From Leptidea sinapis (taxonomy: Eukaryota; Arthropoda; Insecta; Lepidoptera; Pieridae): DNA of 64,000 nt. The notes beneath the pieces are model-generated. The model searched no databases. It was not told where the DNA came from and saw only the letters and a program-made list of their open reading frames with translations. Position numbers and translations under genes: made by a program. Shown in pieces: positions 33,701-45,700 of this stretch. The DNA is taken from the NCBI RefSeq assembly GCF_905404315.1, contig NC_066272.1, forward strand, positions 4,898,001-4,962,000, written 5' to 3'. Numbering within the stretch: position 1 is the first letter of the stretch; each line of letters opens with the position of its first letter.

Positions 33701-36700
33701 TACCACGTCATCCATCATTCTTATATGTGAAAGATGAATTTTGCTTAAAATGATGAGTCAGATCGCACATTTATTCGCGGCTATTGCCAAGAGCCAAAAT
33801 AAAATATAAAGATTAAGAAAATAAAAAAAATAAGAGGCAGGCATACAAAAATTAAATCCATATTCCATACATATACTATCCATGACTGGATTTTAATTTA
33901 AAACAGAACCAGATATTTTTGATTTATATTTAAAAATTTCATTTCAATACAGGGTATTTTTTCAATGTTATCCAAAAAAAAACTACTTCACCGATCGATA
34001 TAATACTTATACCATAAGATGCAGCGTGTTTCAGAAAAGGTTTCTGTATATAATTTATGATGATTACTTAACCGGTATTTTTTTGACTTAGAAATTTTTA
34101 CCTTTATATTTGGACCATAATATTCACAATACCAATAATTCAGTCAATGACCTTTCATAACATTATATGACAACTTATACAATAACTAGTGGACCCAACA
34201 GATCCTGTAGGTAATTTCGGTCCTTAAATTTGAAAAATCGGTCAAGCCGTTAGGAGGAGTCCACTAAAATACACTATATGGACGGAATTGAGAATCTAAA
34301 CTAATCTCAAATTCACTGGAACACACAAACAAATCATCAAAATCGGTCCAGCCGTTTAGGAGGTAGTTCAATTGTGAATTAAAACAAAATCAAATCCACC
34401 TGAAGACACACAGAAAGTTTCATCAAAATCGGTCCAGCCGTCTAGGAGGAGTTCAGTGACATACACACGCACACAAGAAATATATGTATATTAAGGTATT
34501 TATAATGCTGCTGTTAGAAATATTAGAGAGTACACGAATGTTGCGACCGCTATATTAGTGTACTTCAGTTATTTTCACAGCATGATGATATAGTGTTACC
34601 TCTGCAAAAGAGAGCTTTTCGTGCTATATATCAGCTTGCTTATAGACTCTCAAAGAAAAATTTAAATAAATAAATATTATGAATGTTCATTGTCAGTACA
34701 TTTATGAAAATTTAATATACGTTCACAAAAATCGTCAACTTTTTGCTATATATAGTGATTTTCATTATTATAACACTAGAAATAAGGGATTGCTTGTAAC
34801 TAAATCTAGTAGGCTTCATAAGATACATAATAGCTTTAAGGGTAAATGTATACACTTTTATAATAAAGTCCCAGCCACTTTTTAGGCATTATCCATAAAT
34901 AAATTTAAATGTTTTATAAAGAAAATGGCTCTGTCGTAAATCCGTTTACTCCACAGCTGAATATCTAAGTGATCGGAGAGCCTGGGACTAGATTATGACT
35001 ATTTCTAACCGGTAGTAGTATCTAGTATATTAGAAATGACATCAAAAAGAATTCTAAAGGAATCAATTTTGAGAAAATAAATGCCTTTTATGCTTTTTAA
35101 TAAGCGGACGTAGGGAACCTAATTTATATGGCAAAACAAAATTTGCCGGGTCAGCGCTTGTAAATAATATTAATAGATGTATACGACACAAAAAGTATTA
35201 GAATTATATATTTCTGTGTACCCTGTGTATAACTTGAAACTTTGCCCAGTCTTAGCATTTTTCTACTATGATTTGACGTCTCTAAGCCCTCATTTAATAT
35301 TGCAAACTTAGTTACATAATATCGCTATGTATTAATAGATAAATACAGTTATTTCAGACGTCAATGCACTAAACAGATTACACAACTATCATTATCAATG
35401 GACAAACCGTTCTTGTATTCGTAACAAAGAAAAATATCTGATTAAATAACAATGAATGTTAATTTGTGATCGCGCAAAGATATTAATATTAATTATAATT
35501 ATCTTGATTATAGCTGGCATTGGAGTTGTAAGCAAGATTTGCTAGCCGTGTAAAAATATATCCACACAAATCCAAACCGCTCATTGGTTGCGAAAACACT
35601 TCAATATTTGACTGGTTTAATTTAAGTATTAGAAGACCATATATATGTACTCGGATAATAAGAAAGAAAAAAATAACGTCAAATTCAAATTCAAATCGTT
35701 AACTTCTTGTGTTACTATTATGTTTTAAAATAATAATGGTACAATTAATCGTAAATTGCATAGACTGGAAAAGTCGAACCCAAATAATTTGAGTTGACAA
35801 CAAACTTTATCATATTGTTGTTATTATTAAAAATTTTAATCCTAATTTATTTTCTTTTATAAGTATATAATATTAGTTACATTAAAAAATAATTTCACAA
35901 AGATATACACAAAAATTATAAATCCGACAGTGCGGTGGAGGATGGCAGTGGAAAACTGTATCTTCCGGTACATGGTCGCCATTCGAGGACTATACTGCCC
36001 CAACGGTTATATTATGTCCTTCCAGCTATGTACCATGCCCACCGCTACTTGAGTCTGGCAATTATCCGAACTATGGGAATGTCTTTGGTCCTTCAACGGA
36101 TCTCCTCAGTTCTGATTCGATCTGGCAGGGAAACTCCGAGCATAGCCCTCTCCATTGCATTCCAATATTAAGTTAATGATTTGTAACAGTCATAATAAAT
36201 CATTTTGGTAGAGCCAGGGTCGTCTAAGTGATTTTATTAAATTAAAAATATAAGTTAAGTAGATAAAATCATTTTTATTCCACTTGGTTCTACTATACTA
36301 TATTTATAGCATAATTTTTTTTTATGGAATAGGAAGACAAACGAGCGTACGGGTCACCTGGTGTTAAGTGACCACCGCCGCCCACATTCTCTTGCAACAC
36401 CAGAGGAATCACAAGAGCGTTGCCGGCCTTTAAGGTGTACTCGCTTTTTTTGAAGGTACCCATGTCGTATCGTCCCGGAAACACCGCACAAGGAAGCTCA
36501 TTCCACAGCGTTGTAGTACGCGGAAGAAAACTCCTTGAAAACCGTACTGTGGAGGACCGCCACACATCCAGATGGTGGGGATGATATCTTAACTTGTGGC
36601 GAGTCGTGCGAAGGTGGAATTCGGCGGCAGTAATCAGGTTAAACAGCTCTTCGGAACACTCCCCGTGAAAAATGCGGTAGAAGACACACAATGAAGCGAC

Positions 36701-39700
36701 GTCTCTACGCAACGTCAAGTGATCCAGCCGTTCGCAGAGCACTGGGTCCCCGATAACTCGAGCTGCTCTGCGTTGCACGCGATCAAATGGATCGAGCTGA
36801 TACTGGGGTGCGCCAGACCAGAGATGACAGCAATACTCCATGTGTGGCCGGACCTGCGCTTTGTAGAGCCCTAGAATGTGGGCCGGCTTGAAGTATTGCC
36901 GTGCTCTATTGATGACGCCCAGCTTCTTCGAAGCCAATTTGGCTTTGCCCTCCAGATGACCACGAAATTGGCAATCGCTCGAGATTTCGAGACCCAGTAG
37001 TCCGATACTAGGCGAGGCTTTAAGGGAAGTGTTGTCGAAGAGCGGTGATATGACAAATGGGGTTTTTTTATCTATTTAATAATTTAATCAATCTTTAATT
37101 TAAACCATAAATTGAATATGTCTGCTTCTTAAGTATGGCCCGCAAAAATATGATTCAGTTTACCTACAGGTTTTTAAGGCTATTTGTCGATCACATATAG
37201 CCAAGTTCTTCTAAAGAGTGTTAATTATATAATTTAGGACCTTTGCTCCATATACTGAAACATCATGTAGAATCTAAACAATTTTTTTTGTATTTGTCAT
37301 GGATTGTTGTATTCCTAATAGACTCCAAAATGGCTAGACCAATTTTGTCGTGGATTTTTAGATAAGTTTGGAAGCGATCGGAAGAAGAGAATATTTTTGG
37401 CTTAGCCGCTATTATAGTACAATGTTGAACTACCACATAACTGAATGATTACTAAAGTGAAGTGTAGCTAGTTTAACAGTCATAAATAGAATTAAAAATA
37501 TAAAACTTTTATTCTTAATTCATGAACTGAGCATATAGTAGTAAATATGTTAAAACAAAAAGTCAAACAAACTTTATTCAATTAGGCTTAAACTAGGCGC
37601 TTTTGAATTCTCATTATAAATATTTGTATTACATTTCTAAATCTACTATATGTCGTAAAAAGTAGAGCTCGAGAGACGAACACACAAGAAACTCAACGAC
37701 CACTCATTTCAATCAATAGAGTATTTTACAATTGCTGTTATATACAACACAAATAGTTTTTAAGGTGCTGCGTCCAATATATATAATATTACTAGCTGCC
37801 CCGACAGACGTTGTTCTGTAGATAATAAAAAAAAATACTGTTTTATAGGAATGCGCCAATAATATTTCAAAACATCAAGAATTATTTCTTAAAAAATTAT
37901 CCCTGTTGTTATAATGAAATAGTTTCACAACAGAACTGTCAAACCGTGCGTCACTAATTTCTCTCATAGAAAACGTCATGTCCATACAAAATTAATATTG
38001 AAAATAAAAAAAATTATGGGTCCCAAATCGAAATAAAAACTATCCTATCTCTCAAGTTGGACCAAACTGCACTCCATGAAGTAATCCCCATTAAAATCCA
38101 TTCATTAGTTTAGGAGTCCATCGCGGACAAACAACGTGTCACGTAATTTATATATATTAAGATATAATATTGACACACTCGTAATTGTATAGTTATAAAG
38201 TACTATATTGGACGCATCAACCTTACCAACAAGTACCTTAGATCCCACCAATGTTGGTTCCAATCCACCATACTGCTGTTACCGAACACGTCCCATCTCC
38301 ACTTGTCCAGCACATATGCGTATCCCATTAAAGGAAACTTTTCAAGCGCAAGCCACATGAGATGGTTCAAGGCTGCCTGTTCTCCCTGCGAGACTCCATC
38401 CACGAAGTTCTTCAAAAGATGAGGGGCTGTGAGCTGTACAGCAGCGATGTCGGAGATGGCATCATGGAACGCTGTTACATAAGTAAGTAGGTCAGATCAT
38501 AATGTTATTTAGATATCTACCGCAGCATCGGTCTTGAGTTGGTAATAACTTTGTGCTTCGGTATACAATACTTGTCCTCGAATCGGTTCGTAGGTTGACG
38601 ATAAATTGAACGCCACGACAAAACTACTATTAACAATCATAGACTTAGTATATACTTACGTATAGACCTGACAGCGCGACAATGCGTGACCAATTATTTT
38701 TTGTTTTTGAAGATGAAAATACGGGACGAGACGAGCAGGACGTTCAGCTGATGGTAATTGATACGCCCTGCCCATTACAATGCAGTGCCGCTCAGGATTC
38801 TTAAAAAGCCCAAAAATATGAGCAGCACTACAATTGCGCTCGTCATCTTGAGACATAAGATGTTAAGTCTCATTTGCCCAGTAATTTCACTAGCTGCGGC
38901 GCACATTGGACCGAAACACAGTAATGTTTACACATTACTACTTCACGGCAGAAATAGGCGCCTTTGTGGTACCCATAATCTAGACGTCTATTTGTCAATG
39001 TGTGAGTTATTTAGTGGTTTAACATTTAAAATACGACTGTTTACGAGTTTTCAATCAAAATCTGTTACAGCAACCATAGATTCGCTTTACTTTACCATCT
39101 TGTTGTACTCCGTAAGTGATGTTAAAAATGTTCAATAGTCTCGCATGCTGTGTTTGTCTATGTGCTAGTTTATTGTAAGACTATGTATGTAATAGTTTTT
39201 CAAACCACAATGTAACGCCATTTGATGCATATTTTTGTAACTAGACACAAATAAATTTTTCTTTTTTTATTTTAAGTAAAAACTTTAGTGAATCGGTCAT
39301 AAAACTGCGAGCAGTTCCAATCAATATTACTTCTTGGGTCTGGTGCATTAACACTAAATCAATTGACGACAACCAATGGGGTGATGAATATTATGTTTTA
39401 TGTCAGTTTTGATCAGAAGTACAAAAAAATAAATGCAATACTGATGTAAATATATATTAAAGGTCATTTTATAACTTGTCTGTGAAGTTCAGTCCAAAAC
39501 AAAGACAGACAGATAAAACAAAGTAAACAAAAGTATTTAAATCAAAAGACACAAGCAAATAAACAATAAACTTGAATAAAAATTCCAAAAATATCAAAAC
39601 AAAAATTTCAACAAACACGTATTTTGCAATATTTTACGCATTATTTAAAAGATATGCGTTTCCAAAACAGCAAATAAAACGATGAAGTTAGTCATATAAA

Positions 39701-42700
39701 TAATTTTGTTGCAAATTATCACTGACCCAAAAGGTACGGTGAAATTTATAAACGAATATAAAATCGAACAATTTATGGGCGAACAGACTGCTCAGATAAC
39801 TATATAAAGTGTCTGCGGTTAAATTGGTAAAACTGTTGACTCTCACAACTATAGCCCCGGTTCGAACCTCGCCCGTCACGTAACAATGTGCTTTAGGCCC
39901 GCAACGTTCTTGTGATTCCTCTGGTGCAGCAAGTGAGCATAAGCCGCGGTAATTACATACCATTGCCTCCTCCTCCATAAAAAATATCAGTAATAGCATA
40001 TTATCCTAATAATATCTTCCCGTTCTTGGCGTGCGTCCGTGCAGAATGGGATGTCGCTGTACCAACTTATTGGCTGACAGGCAGTATTGAGATAAAACCT
40101 TTAGTTGCGAATGCAACGAGCAACTCTAATAAAGGGCAAAAGTACTATCACTTCAAAATCCGGTAACGCATATTTATATTCTTTTAAAAATAAAATCCCG
40201 TTCAGATTTACATTAGCGGACCGCTTCGGACTTGGTAAATAAAATTAAAATGAAGTTATTTGGATCGATAAAATATAAAAACATAGAATAAATCACTCAA
40301 GAAAATTTAACAAGAACGTTTTGGCTATCTATATGTTCTTTCCAATTTTGTCTGTCTGTAACTATTTCATACTATACAACTGAATTTAAGCGGCTAACTT
40401 CTCTTTCATTCACCGCACCACACAATATAATCTTTCTCTTTCGCTTCATAGTTTTTTCCCGCCGATGTATATGCACCCGGCCTAACGTTCACGCGACATG
40501 AGATGGACAAATGCAAACTCCACGGAATAAATGCCAAATGCATTTACCTTTCAATTTTTCTATTCCGAATTCATTGTAACTGGACCTTCAGTGAGACAAT
40601 ACTTTTATTATTTATTAATGACTTTTTGTTGAGTTCCAAGCTAATAATAATAAGGTTGAGATATTAATAGAATGGTGATTCTCGATTTTGACAGATTTCT
40701 ATGCAAATAACGTTGGTTGTGTAATTAGGGACTGGCTAGATAAGATCACTCGACGACTAATACAAGCCATGCAGTGGTAAATAACCTTGACTTCAGAGCT
40801 ACGAACTCTGGTATCGAATCCCAATAGAAGCAAACTCAGGTATAGCGAATATTAATGTTTATATCCTTTGAGTCATTTCAACAAAATTTTCCAGGCGATT
40901 GATCGATCTTAGACCTTAATGTTCTAAATTACTCTCACGAGCGACGATGCGGTTACGCACGCGGCCATTCAGATTTACAGACATTTTTTACAATTGTGCA
41001 TAAGGAGGAGGGAAAGCTTGAAAAATAATGTTTAAGGTTTTCAGGACAAGTATCAGGGATTGTTCTGAAGCCGCAATATTGTTGCGTCTATATAGATAGA
41101 CTATGACAGCTGTGAAAACGTCGAAAAAATTGACATTCGAACAGACTCATGCACACTAACATAAAGTGTCATACAAATCGCGAGTGTAAGACATAGTCAC
41201 TTGTCATGCACACAAAACTAATATTCCTAGCCTGTTTTTATCGGTCGTCTAACAGCAAGAGGCTATTTATACGTATAAATTATCTAAGGTTCAAAATTAA
41301 TTGAGTAGGTATATTTTGTCTCCACTGTCAGTACAGTTTAGGAATAATGAAAATTATATTCCGGTATTGGATTGAAAGCCAAGAAGAACAAAGCTTTTCA
41401 CAGTATTCAGCACATTAAATAGTGTGTTTTTATACCTTAAATTTATCTAATTTAATTGATTGGTTGGGGATTATAGAAGTACAAATATTATCATTGTTTG
41501 CGCTTTGACGTTCGCAGATTTTCGTACCTATTCTTATACCGAATTCTGGTGTAACATAAACAATATTGGCATAACTTGCTATATAATATAGATATATTCC
41601 CCCTTATTCATAGTAGTCTGCTAACTTAAAGCATTCTTAAATAATTCGCACTCTGTCTTTTTCTATTGACCTAAGTCAGAATGAGAAAAAACACTCCTTA
41701 GCGGCGGCCTAAAGTTAGCGGTCCATTATGAATAAAGGGGATTATGTTTACAGTGTAAGATTTTATTTAAGAGCAGGGGCGTTACCGGTGTGCAGTAAAA
41801 TTTTAACATGTCAGATGACAACAACATGCAATAAAAATATACGAACACTATTAATAATGTTTTGAATACATTTCAATAGTTTTTAATAAATACGACAGTA
41901 GGTACAACAAGCTATAATTTCAAACAAGCGACCTAGACAGATATTTTTTTAGAAAAACCTAACACTGATTTGTAAAATGTAATGACCTAATTTTATATAA
42001 ATTACGCATTGACAAAGTATTTTGTATATTATTAATTATATTTAAGTGACATTGTAGCTTGTAATGATTAGTGAAATTCATTGAACTTTATACTATATTG
42101 TTTGTATGTTTATGTGCATGTTGTGTCCACCTGTAATTGTAAGATACACGATTTTTGAACTTTGTGTTATAATTTAATGAATTGACATGTGTATTCTGTG
42201 TTGGTGGACCTTGAATAAATAAATATATAAGATTTAACCGATAAATTACCACTGAGTGATCATTAGCTGCCTTACCTGGGTTAGGGCCATCCCTAAATAG
42301 CGGAGGCAGATCACGGTAATGCTTGAAATATTGTACATGTCCCAGCAGTCTTGCAGCACGTGACAACCCTACATTGATATCAGTTATATTCTCTCCGCAC
42401 CATTTTATTCTGCAAAAGTATTCGAGAGCCAACTAATTATACATTTTTATGAGAGTAACTTAAAAAATTAAATGTATTTTATGGAATAAATAAATTTATA
42501 GATATCCCAAAACTCAAATCAACAATCTACGCGGAAGCAAGTATTTATTCTACTATGTTTTGTTATTAAAACCAAAAACCACGCTTCACGTATCATATGC
42601 CCGTTTTAAAAGCACATTAAATTAAAATATTAGCTAAGCTGACAAATTTACAACAGTGTATTGTACTAACTGTGGTCGATTCGTCACCACAGTGAGATAA

Positions 42701-45700
42701 ATGTTAATACGATTAATTGAACATACATAAATAATTTCAAAAACTTCTATTGTCCAATGTGTTTTAATTTATCCGCCCGTTTTTTGGGTACCTCTTCGGC
42801 TTAAGCCGCACTATGGTTTTTCCCGGGAGCGGTTAATCGCTGTGGATGGATATGGATTTATGGATAGATATGGATTTCAAAAGATCAGTTTGTATTGTTG
42901 CTACTAAGAAACAGAAAAGGTCGACGAGAATTTCGCAAATATTGGGTCCATCCACTAACTTGCCGAAGATTTGAGAAAAGTTTCTTTTTTATTCCTTTCG
43001 TAAGGAATATAATTTTTTATGAGAACATGTAGATAAATTTTTCAATTACTATCGAATGTCAGTAGCCAACTTCGATAAAAATTCTCACGATGTGCGACCT
43101 ACAAAACCGCCCGCGGTTAACACAAAGTGCATGTCACCCACTAAGTTCTAAGTATTACAAATTTTGTCAATTTTGTAACATGTTACGGTGTTAAAATCAG
43201 TCGAAGGAAAAAATCGCAGGTGTGGCGGTTTGAATTCGTTTTCTTGTTTCATAAACTCACACAGTTAAAACAGTTTCGAGAACGTCGAGACCTAATGTCA
43301 CTAAATACCTAGAACGCGAAAAATTTTCGGTATGTAATGAACTCTCTACATGTCCATGAGTGTAGCAGGTAGTGAAATATCAAAATTTAATGCTAGGTCA
43401 ATGATATTATAATATTAAAAGAGGAAATACTTTTAAATATCATTGTGCTAGGTTCGTTACTGCATATTAACCTTATATTTAAACGTCAATATTCCGAAAA
43501 ATCATATAATATGTTAAGTTCATACTTATAGTTAACTCCGTCACACATATCATGGCTTGAAGGCAAACAGTTTGCTGTTGATGGTGTTTCTCTTATATCT
43601 TGAAAGGAATCGCTTGCACTTTCAAAACCAAGGGATTGATGAAATTTGTCCACAAATTCGAAATAATCTCTTGAGTATACTATGTCACTTCCATTTATAG
43701 CGCGACGTGGTATGTCAGGATAGGGAGCAACTAAGTTATAAATCGCTTGCCATTCCTGTGCCCACAAATTACCTGGAAAAAAATATTTTCTAGATAGTTC
43801 GATTTCAGCTAGAAACAATGCAATTTCTTTAATTATTGGTTGTTTATGTAATAAAAGTGTTATCTGGGATGATAAACTTTATTATGTCTGAGCGGGGCAA
43901 TGTACCATCGCACATTGATATAATAATAGTGAAGTGAGAATTACATGTTTTGGGTTAAACTTGTGAATCACATAAACACTACAAGCTAAAATATGTTAAT
44001 ATAAAATCTTAGAAATAGGCTTCCAGCTATCTTATATACAACAGTAACAGAATCATCATCAAATACTTAACGTAAAGCAATGATATTTCCAGAAATACAG
44101 ATTAGCAATATGTTATATGCCTATGTTTGATAAAATAAACTTTTGTATATTCGGAACGTTCTGAATAGAATAGAATAGAAACACTTTATTAGCAAATAAA
44201 AAAATACTCACACAAAAACACAATAATTTACAATATTAATTAAAATCTTAAAATTCTAAAACGTAACAAATATTAAAAAAAAATATAATGATTAAATAAA
44301 AACAATGTTAGCGTGATTCCCTGCTAAAAGGAGCTGACTCAGTATATTGTTGTGTCAGTGCAGAAGACACCAACACAACACTGGTTTTCAGCAGCCCCTC
44401 GTGACATTTGAAGTAGAAAGTTCTATTTGTCTTCCCATTGCAAATAAATTTGCGTAGGTATCAAAGTAAGTTCTGCATAAACACAACGATTCGAAATTAC
44501 TTGTTTAAAAATCTAAGAGATGCATTGTATTGATATGTTACAATAATATGATGAAATAGTGAATTTTTATAGAAGATAGAAATTATTATTATAAAATCAG
44601 TTAAATTAGACACATACATAATATTATATGAAATTCTTTATAACATAAACAGATCAATATATTGTTATCATTGCTGTTCATATTAGTAAAGATACAAATA
44701 TAAATGATTTAAAATCTGATTAAGATTTGCTATTGTTTGGTATTTTTGTTTGTAATTGTGTCATAGAAACTTATAAAGGATACATAAATTAACATTTAGA
44801 AGCATTTACACCAGTTAAATTATCGCAGACTGATGCATTTCTTATATTCAACGAAAACAACCATGTGTGGAGTATTTTTTTCATCTATATCAGAACGAAT
44901 AAAGCAAATACAAAACGAATTATTTGCAACATGTATCCTAGAGTAATCCGTTAATGTTGTTTTTGATTCAGGGATTATTACCTGGATCTTGCTACACGCG
45001 AACATTTAACATGTTATTGTCATGTATTTGTCAGGTGATACTGTTGATGTAAGTTGTTATCATAATTTTTATATATAGTTATATAGTCTATAAAATATAA
45101 CAGAAGGCACATACCTAATATGTGGGCTGGAATCAAATTGCTGTCTGCTTGAAGATCTTGATTGTACACCGCTTTCAATTTAGTTTTAACATAGCTATGA
45201 ATCAAACCATATAAAGGTTTGACGTCATTCCAAATTCTATCTACTGTTTTCACAAAATCCTCATCTTCAAAGTTATATCGCCACATTTCTCCTGCATCTT
45301 TAAAGTTCTCTGATTCAGCTACTTTATTCATTCGCATTACGTAATCTTTGAAGATGGGCCGAACCTTTTTTCCTGTTGCGTCTCTATAAACTTTCCAATA
45401 GTATTTTAACTCTTCATAATTATTACTTGTCTTGAAAATAGATATTACATCTGAAAAATTGTTAGGATACAACTGAGACATCGTCTAAATATAATACACG
45501 GTAACGGTTACAGCTGAAAATTTAAACCTAAACCTCACTATTTAGTCAGATTTAAAAAAAAATATGAGAAATAATGAATATTTTACGCAGAATCAAAAAT
45601 GTATTTGTAATAATTTTCATGTCTATTATTTCAATTTCAATTTGTTGCAATTCCATAAAAAAAAGTCTTAAATAGAACATTTGGAGTGTATTATTGTACC

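Noticed and set aside
35935..36171. 78-codon plus-strand ORF as a gene
   Set aside because: The reverse strand matches the end of an RTE-type LINE ORF, so this is a shadow.
38225..38230. GTAAGG as the exon 7 donor
   Set aside because: It looks better than GTACTT but leaves the wrong phase for exon 8, whereas CTAAG|GTACTT gives a gap-free ACE alignment (LR-IKETMISPPVAR).
38203..38415. A separate 70-residue gene
   Set aside because: It is exon 7 of the ACE-like gene read through its splice donor; the extra residues after WWDLR are intron.
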